From Caulobacteraceae bacterium (lineage in GTDB: Bacteria; Pseudomonadota; Alphaproteobacteria; Caulobacterales; Caulobacteraceae), in assembly GCA_947475875.1 (NCBI GenBank), contig CANJME010000016.1, positions 1 through 64,000 on the forward strand: a DNA stretch of 64,000 bases, read 5' to 3'. Position 1 is the first letter of the stretch; the number at the start of each line of letters is the position of its first letter. Of this stretch, positions 1 through 8,111 are shown piece by piece. The position numbers and the translations under genes are program-made. The notes under the pieces were generated by a model. The model was not told where the DNA came from, did no database searches, and saw only the letters and a list, made by a program, of their open reading frames with translations.

Positions 1-80
1 ACCTCCGCCGTCCCAACACCCGCCTCCTGCTCGCGCAGGACCGCGATGATCTGCTCCTCGGTAAACCTCGATTTCCTCAT
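1..80 (-). CDS. IS3-family transposase OrfA, N-terminal fragment (runs off window)
   Basis: The minus strand from position 80 encodes a protein beginning MRKSRFTEEQIIAVLREQEA, followed by GVGTAEV. This is the characteristic helix-turn-helix N-terminus of OrfA in IS3-family elements of the IS407/IS511 type. OrfA binds the element ends and is normally joined to the OrfB DDE domain by a programmed -1 frameshift; OrfB is outside the window. Only 26 codons are visible. The start ATG (80-78) is preceded by a purine-rich stretch (GAAGGGACGG). The family call is firm; the subgroup is not. Confidence 0.85.
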   Translation of the reverse strand, partial: MRKSRFTEEQIIAVLREQEAGVGTAE

Positions 81-143
81 CCGTCCGTCCCTTCTCTCCA
101 TGGGCCGGACTCTAATTATTTCTGGAGGAGTTTCAGGGGGTCA
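1..143 (-). mobile_element. End of an IS3-family insertion sequence (partial)
   Basis: A minus-strand transposase OrfA start sits at the window edge, followed outward by about 60 bases of non-coding end. The presumed terminal inverted repeat starts TGACCCCCTGAAA at position 143 reading leftwards. The end falls exactly where the neighbouring DUF2306 reading frame stops. The rest of the element lies outside the window, so the second inverted repeat and target duplication cannot be seen. Family assignment rests on the OrfA N-terminus. Confidence 0.7.
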
Positions 144-461
144 CGTCACGAGGCTCAGGCCGAAGGCGCCGCCGATCAGGCAGCAGGCGACATAGACCTG
201 GCCCATGCGCCGGTGCAGGGCCGGGCGGGCCGTGCGCAATTTGCGGATGAACTGGAACGGGCCGATGGCCATGGCGATCATGGCCACGGCCGCGTGGGCC
301 GTCAGGGCGCCGTACCTGGCCATCGCATTGCCCAGCACTTCCGGCGCCCCGCCCGGCGCGCCCGGAACCAGGTAGCGGATCGCGCCCAGGGCGACCCCGA
401 TGGAAAGGATGGCCATTATCCAGATCCACGCCTTGACCGGCGCGGAATTTGTCTTCGCCAT
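141..461 (-). CDS. DUF2306-family membrane protein, probably truncated by the IS element
   Basis: This 106-residue protein has about three membrane segments (residues 8-28, 46-64 and 84-104). It ends with the HRRMGQVYVACCLIGG region that typifies DUF2306 predicted membrane proteins of unknown function. Family members usually continue through further membrane helices. Here the frame stops at a TGA (143-141) that coincides with the first three bases of the presumed IS end, so the stop is probably supplied by the insertion. The start ATG at 461 has a good ribosome site (GGAGGG). Function is unknown, and the product is probably a non-functional fragment. Confidence 0.6.
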   Translation of the reverse strand: MAKTNSAPVKAWIWIMAILSIGVALGAIRYLVPGAPGGAPEVLGNAMARYGALTAHAAVAMIAMAIGPFQFIRKLRTARPALHRRMGQVYVACCLIGGAFGLSLVT

Positions 462-592
462 AACGCCCTCCAATTTCGAGGGAAGCCTAGCGCAGGATTT
501 CAGGCGTTCAAGTCTGGCTTGAGCCTACTCGGCGCCGACGTTGGGCGTGGAGACAGCGCCCTGAGCGCGCGGTCATGCGTCAGGCGCGGATT

Positions 593-1210
593 CTACTGGG
601 CCCTGGCCAGTTTCCGGAATTCCGGCTCGCTGAGATCGGAGATCGCCATGGCGTTGACGATCTTCAGCTTGTCGGCCGGGATCGCCCGTTGCTTGCCGTC
701 CATGGTCTGGACAAGCAGGGAGGCCTGGTCGTCGGCCTTGACAATGCGGCCGTAGAGGGCCCCCGAGCCGTTGGTGACCGCCATCCCCACATAGAACCCG
801 GACGGCGCCGGAACGACAAAGCCCGGGATCATCTGCCCTTTCGGGATGGGCGGCAGCGGGGGCAGGTTGAGGATGGGCAACGCTGAGCTGACCGTCGCGG
901 CCGCCGGCGCGGCGGCCTGGGTCTGAGGAGCGTTCGGGCCTCCACGGCCGCCGCCGGGACCACGGCCGGCACCGCCGGGACCACGGCCTTCGCCGGGCTG
1001 AAACTGTCCGCCGCCGGGCCCGCGGCCCTCGCCGGGTTGAAACTGTCCCCGGCCGCCGCCGCGGCCGCCGCCTGGGGCGCCCTGGCCCTGAGCGCCCGCC
1101 TGGGCGCCGCCTTCGGGCTGGGCGGCCGCCGGCGGCGCCGCCGTAGGCTGGGCAAGCGCGGCCGCTGAAATGGCGGCCAGCATCAGGGAGATGGGGACAA
1201 TCTTGCGCAT
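593..1210 (-). CDS. Exported Gly/Pro/Gln-rich protein with a C-terminal PRC-barrel-like segment
   Basis: The 205-residue product starts with a clear Sec signal peptide (MRKIVPISLMLAAISAAALA, cleavage near residue 20), so it should be periplasmic or secreted. Residues 22-110 are low complexity and contain two near-identical copies of the unit FQPGEGRGPGG. The C-terminal ~75 residues look folded: GFYVGMAVTNGSGALYGRIV resembles the beta-rich start of PRC-barrel-like domains, which mediate protein or RNA contacts. The name is based only on that resemblance. It is a single gene convergent with nothing, upstream of the IS remnant and downstream of typA on the same strand. Confidence 0.7.
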   Translation of the reverse strand: MRKIVPISLMLAAISAAALAQPTAAPPAAAQPEGGAQAGAQGQGAPGGGRGGGRGQFQPGEGRGPGGGQFQPGEGRGPGGAGRGPGGGRGGPNAPQTQAAAPAAATVSSALPILNLPPLPPIPKGQMIPGFVVPAPSGFYVGMAVTNGSGALYGRIVKADDQASLLVQTMDGKQRAIPADKLKIVNAMAISDLSEPEFRKLARAQ

Positions 1211-1292
1211 GTTCGGTCCTCGATCGGGCCCTTGCAGGCCACCTTGTTCAGAATCTTCGCCGGAACCGGAAAGGTCCGCAACAGGATTTGCT

Positions 1293-3128
1293 TTACGCGT
1301 CTTCCTTTGCCCGTTTTTTGCGGAATGAAGGATTCAGCACCGCCTTGCGCAGACGGATGGACTTCGGCGTCACCTCGACCAGTTCGTCTTCCTCGATATA
1401 GGCAATGGCCTGCTCCAGTGTGGGCCGGCGCGGCGGCGTCAGGCGTACAGCCTCATCCTTGCCGGAAGCGCGAACATTGGTCAGCTGCTTGGCCTTGAGC
1501 GGATTGACGTCGAGATCGTCGGGACGGGAGTTTTCGCCGATAATCATGCCCTGATAGGTCTTCTCGCCGCCGCCGACGAACATCGTGCCGCGTTCTTCGA
1601 GGTTCCACAGTGCAAAGGCGGCCGTTTCGCCGTCGGCGGTGGAGACCAGCACGCCGTTGCGGCGGCCCTCGATGGCGCCCTTGTAGGGCTCGTAGTGACT
1701 GAACACCCGGTTCAGCACGCCGGAGCCGCGGGTGTCGGTCAGGAACTCGCCCTGATAGCCGATCAGCGAGCGCGAAGGCGCTTCCAGGGTGATGCGGGTC
1801 TTGCCGGCGCCGGAGGGGCCCATGTCTTTCAGCTCGGCCTTGCGCGACGACAGGTGCTCGATGACGACACCGGTATATTCATCGTCGACGTCGATGACGA
1901 CTTCCTCGATGGGCTCCAGGCGCTTGCCGGTTTCCGGGTCGGTCTGGAAAACCACGCGCGGGCGGCTGATAGAGACCTCGAAGCCCTCGCGTCGCATGGA
2001 TTCGATCAGGACTCCCAGCTGCAGCTCGCCGCGGCCGGCGACTTCCAGGGCGTCCTTGTCGGGGGTTTCATTGACGCGGATGGCGACGTTGGATTCAGCC
2101 TCACGCAACAGACGGTCACGGATGACGCGGCTTTGCACCTTGTCGCCTTCGCGCCCCGCCAGGGGGCTGTCATTGACCGAAACAGTGATCGAGATGGTCG
2201 GCGGGTCGATCGGCTGGGCGGGCAGGGCGGTCGTCACTTCCTGGGCGGCCAGGGTGTCGGCGACGGTCGCCTTTGAAAGTCCCGCGATGGCGACGATGTC
2301 GCCGGCTTCGGCGATGTCCACCGGCTGACGCTTGAGGCCCCGGAAGGCGAGAACCTTGGTGATGCGGCCTCGCTCGATCTCGGTTCCGTCGTACGACATG
2401 GCGTGTATCGCCGCGCCGGGGATCGCCTTGCCCGATTCGATGCGGCCGGTAAGCAAACGGCCCAGGAACGGATCACTCTCGATCAGCACCGACAGCATCT
2501 GGAAGTGCTCTTCCTTGCGGGTCTCGGCCTTGGGTGGCGGCACATGCTGGACGATCAGGTCGAACAGGGGAGCCAGAGTGGTCGAGGGCTTGTTCATATC
2601 CATCGTCGCCCAGCCGTGCTTGCCGGAAGCGTAGATGTGCGGGAAATCCAGCTGGTCGTCGCTGGCGCCGATGGCCGCGAAGAGATCAAAGGCGTCGTCG
2701 AGAATCTTGTCCGGCCGCGCGTGGGGACGGTCGACCTTGTTCAGGCAAACGATCGGGCGAAGGCCCATCTTCAGGGCCTTGCCCAGCACGAACTTGGTCT
2801 GCGGCATGACGCCCTCTTCGGCGTCGACCAGCAGGACGCAGCCGTCGACCATGCCGAGGATCCGCTCCACCTCGCCGCCGAAATCGGCGTGGCCCGGCGT
2901 GTCGATGATGTTGATGCGGGTCTCGCCCGCCTCGCCATGCCAGAGCACGCTCGTGCACTTCGCCAGGATGGTAATTCCCCGCTCCCGCTCCTGATCGTTG
3001 GAGTCCATGGCCCTTTCGACCGTCGCCTCATTGGCCCGGAAGACTCCGGACTGGGCCAGCAACTGATCGACCAGGGTGGTCTTGCCATGGTCGACGTGGG
3101 CGATAATCGCGATATTTCTCAAGGACAT
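1293..3128 (-). CDS. typA: Ribosome-associated translational GTPase TypA/BipA
   Basis: This is a 611-residue EF-G-like GTPase that acts on the ribosome, in ribosome assembly and stress or cold adaptation. The G1 motif AHVDHGKTT is at residues 10-18, the G3 motif DTPGHADFGGEVERI near residue 76, and G4 NKVDR near 132. These are followed by the domain II beta barrel, domains III and V, and the BipA-specific C-terminal domain ending in a basic tail. Length matches the family (about 605-615). The ATG at 3128 directly precedes the canonical MSLRNIAIIAHVDHGKTT. The AT-rich region upstream (3240-3300) with repeated TTTCAT/TTAACAC units is the likely promoter or leader. Confidence 0.97.
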   Translation of the reverse strand: MSLRNIAIIAHVDHGKTTLVDQLLAQSGVFRANEATVERAMDSNDQERERGITILAKCTSVLWHGEAGETRINIIDTPGHADFGGEVERILGMVDGCVLLVDAEEGVMPQTKFVLGKALKMGLRPIVCLNKVDRPHARPDKILDDAFDLFAAIGASDDQLDFPHIYASGKHGWATMDMNKPSTTLAPLFDLIVQHVPPPKAETRKEEHFQMLSVLIESDPFLGRLLTGRIESGKAIPGAAIHAMSYDGTEIERGRITKVLAFRGLKRQPVDIAEAGDIVAIAGLSKATVADTLAAQEVTTALPAQPIDPPTISITVSVNDSPLAGREGDKVQSRVIRDRLLREAESNVAIRVNETPDKDALEVAGRGELQLGVLIESMRREGFEVSISRPRVVFQTDPETGKRLEPIEEVVIDVDDEYTGVVIEHLSSRKAELKDMGPSGAGKTRITLEAPSRSLIGYQGEFLTDTRGSGVLNRVFSHYEPYKGAIEGRRNGVLVSTADGETAAFALWNLEERGTMFVGGGEKTYQGMIIGENSRPDDLDVNPLKAKQLTNVRASGKDEAVRLTPPRRPTLEQAIAYIEEDELVEVTPKSIRLRKAVLNPSFRKKRAKEDA

Positions 3129-3243
3129 GGCAAAGGGGTTCTGCGCGAGTGGGAGGGGCGGGCTTGTACGCGAGGAATCCGTTTAGCGCCATCCCCTAGC
3201 GACAGATTTCATTGTGCGGTGCAGCATTGTCATAATGCTGAAA

Positions 3244-3289
3244 TTTCATTTTAACACACTGTTTTATAGGGTGTTTCATCTTAACACTG
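3244..3289. repeat. Two direct repeats upstream of typA (possible regulator site)
   Basis: The plus strand carries TTTCATTTTAACACACTG (3244-3261) and TTTCATCTTAACACTG (3274-3289). They are near-identical and offset by 30 bases, about three helical turns. They lie 115-160 bases upstream of the typA start in an unusually AT-rich stretch, so they could be a tandem binding site or belong to the promoter of a rightward transcript. No regulator can be named. Confidence 0.4.
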
Positions 3290-3299
3290 TATATATTTC

Positions 3300-3439
3300 A
3301 ATGAAAGTTCGATTTTTCCCTTGCTTTCTTGTGCGCCGCACCGTATGTCTTTGCGTGTGAGGCGGCCTTGCCGCTTCTGCCCTTCCTGGGCGTTTCCTCC
3401 CTAATGAACTTGCCGCGGCTTCGGCCGCGGCATTTTTTT
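3300..3439 (+). ncRNA. Candidate small RNA ending in an intrinsic terminator
   Basis: A perfect plus-strand intrinsic terminator at 3412-3439 has no upstream plus-strand gene: both flanking genes (typA and the amidohydrolase) are on the minus strand. The preceding 110 bases contain a GC-rich inverted-repeat region and an unpaired-looking TTTCCTCCCT at 3392-3401. C-rich loops of this kind are known seed regions of alphaproteobacterial trans-acting sRNAs. The 5' end is a guess based on the AT-rich block before 3300. This is inference; no homology to a named sRNA was established. Confidence 0.35.
3412..3439 (+). terminator. Rho-independent terminator with UUCG tetraloop
   Basis: The stem GCCGCGGC (3412-3419) pairs perfectly with 3424-3431 around a TTCG loop and is followed by A and seven T (3433-3439). 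The U-tract lies only on the plus strand, and it overlaps the stop codon of the convergent amidohydrolase gene. Confidence 0.85.
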
Positions 3440-4343
3440 ATCCGCGCCAGGCCGCGAGGCAGACGAACAGCGTCTCCAGGTCCTGTTTCAACTCCGAAAA
3501 CGCCGGGCCCGCGCATATCGCTTCCTCATCCAGATAGAGCCGCCGGCTGATTTCGATCTGCAGCGCATGCACGCCCTCCTGTGGCCGGCCATAGTGCTCG
3601 GTCGTGTAGCCGCCGGCATAGGGGGTGTTGCGAGCGACGCGGTAACCCCGCGCCGTCAGACATCTCTCCGCCGCCTCGACGATCCTCCTGTCGCAGGAGC
3701 GGCCATACCGGTCGCCCAACACAAAGTCGCAGACCTCTCCCTGGCTGGTGCGCGCCGCCGCCGCCGGCATGGAGTGCCAGTCGATGACCAGCACGCGGCC
3801 GAATTTCTCACACGTCTCGTCAATCAGGCCGCGCAGGGCGGCGTGGTAGGGCAGGTAAACCTCCTCGATCCGCCCCCGGGCTTCGGCAAAGGTGAGTTTC
3901 CGGCCGTAGATTTCCAGGCCGTTGGCGACCACACGGGCGATGGCCCCCAGGCCCGCCGCCACCCGGGCTGAGCGGCCTTGCGCCCAGGCCGGCAGCTCGT
4001 CTTCGAACATGGCCGGATCGAGCTCATAGGGCTCGCGATTGACGTCCACATAGGCTCTGGCCAGCCGGTTCAGCAGCAGGCTCGCGCCGAGGTCTTGCGC
4101 GCCTTCGATCAGGGCGTCGACATGGGCGTCTTCGGACGAGCGGATCTGGCGCTCGTCAAGCACCGAGGCGGCCATCATCCGCGCCGGATAAACCCGCCCA
4201 GAGTGCGGCGAGGCGAAGATCAGCGGGCATTCAACCGCCGCCGGCGGCCGCAACAGGCTGAACGGAGACCTTAAGTCTTCCGCCGGGGTGGCTTGCGAAC
4301 GACCGGAGTACATGGCTTCGTTTTCTAAGGCAGGCGCTTGCAT
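3438..4343 (-). CDS. N-formylglutamate amidohydrolase family protein
   Basis: This 301-residue cytosolic enzyme belongs to the family that cleaves N-formyl-L-glutamate to formate and glutamate (last step of one histidine-degradation route). Family signatures seen in order are ASPHSGRVYP near residue 46, SSEDAHVDALI near 71, ELDPAMF near 108, VIDWHSMP near 190 (metal-binding), YAGGYTTEHYG near 244 and LQIEISRRLYLDE near 262. No other hut gene is nearby, so the true substrate may be a different formyl-amino acid. I chose ATG 4343; a TTG two codons earlier and ATG 4313 are alternatives. It is divergent from the first GT41 gene, with fewer than 60 bases between starts. Confidence 0.9.
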   Translation of the reverse strand: MQAPALENEAMYSGRSQATPAEDLRSPFSLLRPPAAVECPLIFASPHSGRVYPARMMAASVLDERQIRSSEDAHVDALIEGAQDLGASLLLNRLARAYVDVNREPYELDPAMFEDELPAWAQGRSARVAAGLGAIARVVANGLEIYGRKLTFAEARGRIEEVYLPYHAALRGLIDETCEKFGRVLVIDWHSMPAAAARTSQGEVCDFVLGDRYGRSCDRRIVEAAERCLTARGYRVARNTPYAGGYTTEHYGRPQEGVHALQIEISRRLYLDEEAICAGPAFSELKQDLETLFVCLAAWRG

Positions 4344-4400
4344 GGTCAACCGCGTCCTGTCATCGCCTCGTCACCTGATCCGGTTCGAAAGGGTTTCTGT

Positions 4401-7400
4401 TTGAAAGGGCTGAAAGTTCCGCAGCGGCTGATCGACGCCAAACGCAATCTGGCGCGCTCGCACTGGCTCGCCCGCCGCCCCGAGGAAGCCGAACTGGGTT
4501 ACAAACAGGTGCTGGCGCTCGACCCGCTCGACGGCGCAGCTCTTGAAGGGCTGGCGCTGATCGCGACTTTCCGCGGTGATGAAAAAGAAGCCCGTCGCCT
4601 TTTCGAAAAATCGCTCAAGGCCGATCCCACCAGGGGCACGGTTCAGATCAATCTGATCTCGATCTATCTCCAGGCCGAGGAATTCCACAAGGCCAAGGCC
4701 CTGGCGATCAAGGTCCTCGCCAAGTCGCCCGGCAACGGCCTGGTGCATTTCATGCTGGGCGAGGCCCATCGCGGCCTCGGTGAGTTCAAGGCCGCGGCCG
4801 CGCAATATGACCACGCCGCCGACGCCTCCGGCGACACGGCCGGCCAGGTCGAAACCGCCATTCAGGAACGGCTCTCGGCCTGCGACTGGCGCGCCCACGA
4901 CATGGAGATGGAATGGGTTCACCACCGTCTGCGCAATGGCCATTCGCTGTGGCAGGCCCTGCTGCCGTTCCTGATTTCGGATTCGCCCAGCGAAGTGGCG
5001 CGGGCGACGCAGATCCACGCCAAATGGCTCTATCCGCCGCAAACGCCGATGTACTCCAGATCGATCCCGCGCCACGACCGGATCAGGATCGGCTATGTCA
5101 CCGCCGAACTCTTCGACCACCCTGTCGGCAACCTGATCGGCGGTCTTCTCGAACACCACGACCATGACCAGTTTGAAATCTACGCCTTTTCCTACGGGCC
5201 GATCACGCAGGATCGGGTGCGGCACAGGCTGATGGCGACCTTCGATCACTTCATCGAGGTCGGCGAGCTGGATGCGGTGGCGATCTGCAAGGTAATCGCC
5301 GAGTGCGAGATCGATATCGCCGTGACGCTCAGCGGCTACACGCGCGGCTCGCGCCCGGGCATCCTGGCCTACCGGCCCGCCCCTATCCAGTTGAACTATT
5401 GCGGGTTTCCCGGAACCATGTCCGCCCCGTTCATCGACTACATGATCGCCGACCGGCACGTCATTCCGGAAAAGGACGTGGAGACCTTCTCCGAAAACAT
5501 CGTCTGGATGCCGCACCACTATCAGTCGGCCGACGACAAGTCCGTGGTTTCCCGGCGCCCGATTACGCGGGCCGAGGAAGGGCTGCCCGAGGGCCGCTTC
5601 GTGTTCATGGGCTACAACACGACCAACAAGATCACGCCGCAGGTCTTTCATACCTGGATGCGTATTCTGAAGCGCGTCGAGAACTCGGTGATCTGGCTTT
5701 CGCCCGGCAAGGGCCCGACCGTCGACAACCTGCGGCGCGAAGCCGCCGCCGCGGGCGTCAATCCCGACCGTCTGATCTTCGCCGAAGGCCGCGTGGAGCG
5801 GGCCGAACACATCGCCCGGCATGGTCTGGCCGATCTGTTTCTCGACACTGTGCCCTACAACGCCCACACCACCGCGGCGGACGCGCTCTGGGCGGGGCTG
5901 CCGGTGATGACCTGCCGGGGCAATACCTTCCCGGGCCGGGTTTGCGCCAGCATCCTTGCCAACGCGGGACTGCCCGAACTGATCACCGATAACCTCGCCG
6001 ACTATGAGGAGCTGGCGGTCAGTCTGGCCAACGACCCCGAGCGCCTTAAGGCGATCCGCGAACGGGTGGCCGGCGAGGTGCGCGCATCGCCGCTCTTTGA
6101 CACCGCCGGCTATACCCGCGACCTCGAGACCGCCTACCGCACCATGTACGAGATCCACCGCGCGGGCGAGGCGCCCCGGTCCTTCGCGGTCGGGGAAAGC
6201 CTGCCCATCGCCAGAGCGAAGCGCGCGAAACCCGCCGCTCCGGCCCCGGAGAGGAACGAGACGCCGGCGCCGGCCGCAATCGCCGAATCCGTGGTTGAGA
6301 GTCCGGCGGAAGCCGCCGGCGCGCCCTTGGGCCCCGAAGCGCTTATCGAAGCCGGGCGTGAGCACTGGAAGGCCAGGCATATCGAGTCGGCCGAGGCGGC
6401 CTTCAACCAGGTGCGTGAATCCGATCCCTCGAACGCCGCTGCGCTCGAAGGCCTGGGACTGATCGCCCGCTCGCGCGGCAACGACCTTCTGGCCCGAACC
6501 CTGCTCGGCCAGGCGCTGGAAAAGGATCCGACCCTGGTCGAAGCCGCCATCAACCTGGCGCCGTTTCTTCAGCAGGCCGGCCTGCCCAAAGCGGCGGAAG
6601 GCATGGTCGAGCGGGCGATCGCCGCCCATCCCGACCATGGCCCGGCGCGCCTGTCCCTCGGCGCCCTCTTGTGGGAGCGAGGCGCCTACAAGGAAGCGTT
6701 TGATGCCTACGAGACGGCCATCGCGGTTGACCCGAGCCAGGCGAGCGCCCTCGACACCTGGCTCTACGAGCGGCAGGGGATCTGCGACTGGGCGGCCTAC
6801 GACCTGCAGGTCGAAACCCTGAAGCGTCTGGTGCGCGCCGGCCATGACGCGGCCCAGCCCTATTTCATGATGCTGATGTCGAACGATCCGCAGGATCTGG
6901 CCGTCAGCGCCGAGGTCTATGCGGCCAGGCGCTATCCGGCCATGCCCGCCCTGTGGACGGGCGAGCGGCGCCGGCATGACAAGATCCGTCTGGCCTACCT
7001 CACCGCCGAGATGTCCGATCACCCGGTGACCAACCTGCTGGCGGGCGTGTGGGAGCGCCATGACAAGTCCGCCTTTGAGGTCACCTGCATCTCCTATGGG
7101 CCGCCCAGCGCCGACGCCGTGGTCAGGCGCGTCAAGCCGGCCTTCGACCATTTCATTGAGGCCTCGCCTCAGGACGCCCTGGCGATCGCGCGGACGATCC
7201 ACGAGCGCGAGATCGATATCGCCCTGACGCTCAATGGCTACACCTACAATTCCCAGCCCCGGATCCTGGCCCACCGCCCGGCGCCGGTTCAGGTGAGCTA
7301 TCTCGGCTTTCCCGGAACCATGGGCGTTCCCTACATCGACTATCTGATCGCCGACCGGAACGTGATCGCCGAGGATGAGGCCGCGGCCTATTCTGAAAAG

Positions 7401-8105
7401 ATCGTCTGGATGCCGGATGTCTATCAGCCCACGGACGATGCGGAATTCCGTCCCACCGACGCCGGCCCTGCCGCGCGGGCCCAGGCGGGCCTGCCGAGAA
7501 ACGCTTTCATCTTTGTGGCCTTCAACCACAGCTACAAGATCACGCCCGCGGTGTTCGATGTCTGGATGCGGATACTGCGGCGGGTGCCGCACGGGGTCTT
7601 GTGGCTGGCGGACAAGGACGAGACCATGCGCCGCAATCTGGAGCAGGAGGCGATCGCCCGCGGCGTCAAACCCACCCGCCTGATCTTCGCGCCCCGGGTG
7701 GCCGACCGCGCCTCGCACCTGGCCCGTCAGCGGCTGGGGGACCTGTTCCTCGACACCTTGCCCTACGGGGCGCACGCCACGGCCTCGGACGCGCTCTGGG
7801 CCGGACTGCCGGTTCTGACCTGCCGGGGAACAACCTTCCCGGCGCGGGTCTGCGCCGACCTTTTGACGGCGGCCGGCTTGCCGGAGCTGATCACCGGGTC
7901 GCTGGCCGAATACGAGGCCCTGGCCATCGCGCTCGCCAACAATCCGAAACGGCTGGCGGCCATCCGCAAGAAAGTGGCCGAGGAGGTTCCGGCATCCCGC
8001 CTGTTCGATACCGCTTCCTACACCCGCCATCTGGAGTCGGCCTATCAGACCATGCATGAAACCGCGCAGGCCGGATTGCTCCCGCGCACATTCCAGGTGG
8101 ATTGA
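4401..8105 (+). CDS. Double-module TPR/GT41 glycosyltransferase (two OGT/SPINDLY-like units in one chain)
   Basis: A chain of about 1234 residues made of two complete copies of a TPR array plus a GT41 (O-GlcNAc-transferase-like) catalytic domain. Module 1 has TPRs at residues ~10-170 and the catalytic domain at ~225-590; an Ala/Pro-rich linker runs ~595-645; module 2 has TPRs ~645-800 and catalysis ~858-1230. Both carry the OGT catalytic-site His (FDHPVGNL, SDHPVTNL), the GYT loop, RPAP-(IV)-Q, GFPGTM, and the nucleotide-sugar-binding Lys (YNTTNKITP, FNHSYKITP). Such enzymes add sugar to Ser/Thr of cytosolic proteins. Start choice: TTG 4401 has AAAGGG upstream; TTG 4338 is in frame but overlaps the divergent gene. 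Acceptor and donor sugar are unknown. Confidence 0.88.
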   Translation: MKGLKVPQRLIDAKRNLARSHWLARRPEEAELGYKQVLALDPLDGAALEGLALIATFRGDEKEARRLFEKSLKADPTRGTVQINLISIYLQAEEFHKAKALAIKVLAKSPGNGLVHFMLGEAHRGLGEFKAAAAQYDHAADASGDTAGQVETAIQERLSACDWRAHDMEMEWVHHRLRNGHSLWQALLPFLISDSPSEVARATQIHAKWLYPPQTPMYSRSIPRHDRIRIGYVTAELFDHPVGNLIGGLLEHHDHDQFEIYAFSYGPITQDRVRHRLMATFDHFIEVGELDAVAICKVIAECEIDIAVTLSGYTRGSRPGILAYRPAPIQLNYCGFPGTMSAPFIDYMIADRHVIPEKDVETFSENIVWMPHHYQSADDKSVVSRRPITRAEEGLPEGRFVFMGYNTTNKITPQVFHTWMRILKRVENSVIWLSPGKGPTVDNLRREAAAAGVNPDRLIFAEGRVERAEHIARHGLADLFLDTVPYNAHTTAADALWAGLPVMTCRGNTFPGRVCASILANAGLPELITDNLADYEELAVSLANDPERLKAIRERVAGEVRASPLFDTAGYTRDLETAYRTMYEIHRAGEAPRSFAVGESLPIARAKRAKPAAPAPERNETPAPAAIAESVVESPAEAAGAPLGPEALIEAGREHWKARHIESAEAAFNQVRESDPSNAAALEGLGLIARSRGNDLLARTLLGQALEKDPTLVEAAINLAPFLQQAGLPKAAEGMVERAIAAHPDHGPARLSLGALLWERGAYKEAFDAYETAIAVDPSQASALDTWLYERQGICDWAAYDLQVETLKRLVRAGHDAAQPYFMMLMSNDPQDLAVSAEVYAARRYPAMPALWTGERRRHDKIRLAYLTAEMSDHPVTNLLAGVWERHDKSAFEVTCISYGPPSADAVVRRVKPAFDHFIEASPQDALAIARTIHEREIDIALTLNGYTYNSQPRILAHRPAPVQVSYLGFPGTMGVPYIDYLIADRNVIAEDEAAAYSEKIVWMPDVYQPTDDAEFRPTDAGPAARAQAGLPRNAFIFVAFNHSYKITPAVFDVWMRILRRVPHGVLWLADKDETMRRNLEQEAIARGVKPTRLIFAPRVADRASHLARQRLGDLFLDTLPYGAHATASDALWAGLPVLTCRGTTFPARVCADLLTAAGLPELITGSLAEYEALAIALANNPKRLAAIRKKVAEEVPASRLFDTASYTRHLESAYQTMHETAQAGLLPRTFQVD

Positions 8106-8111
8106 CCCGCT

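Noticed and set aside
3298-3516. A 72-codon basic minus-strand frame ending KKAREKSNFH
   Set aside because: There is a ribosome-like AGGGAGG inside it but no suitable start codon after it, and upstream it runs through the amidohydrolase 3' end and the terminator stem. I could not support it as a gene, although the basic C-terminal part is worth a conservation check.
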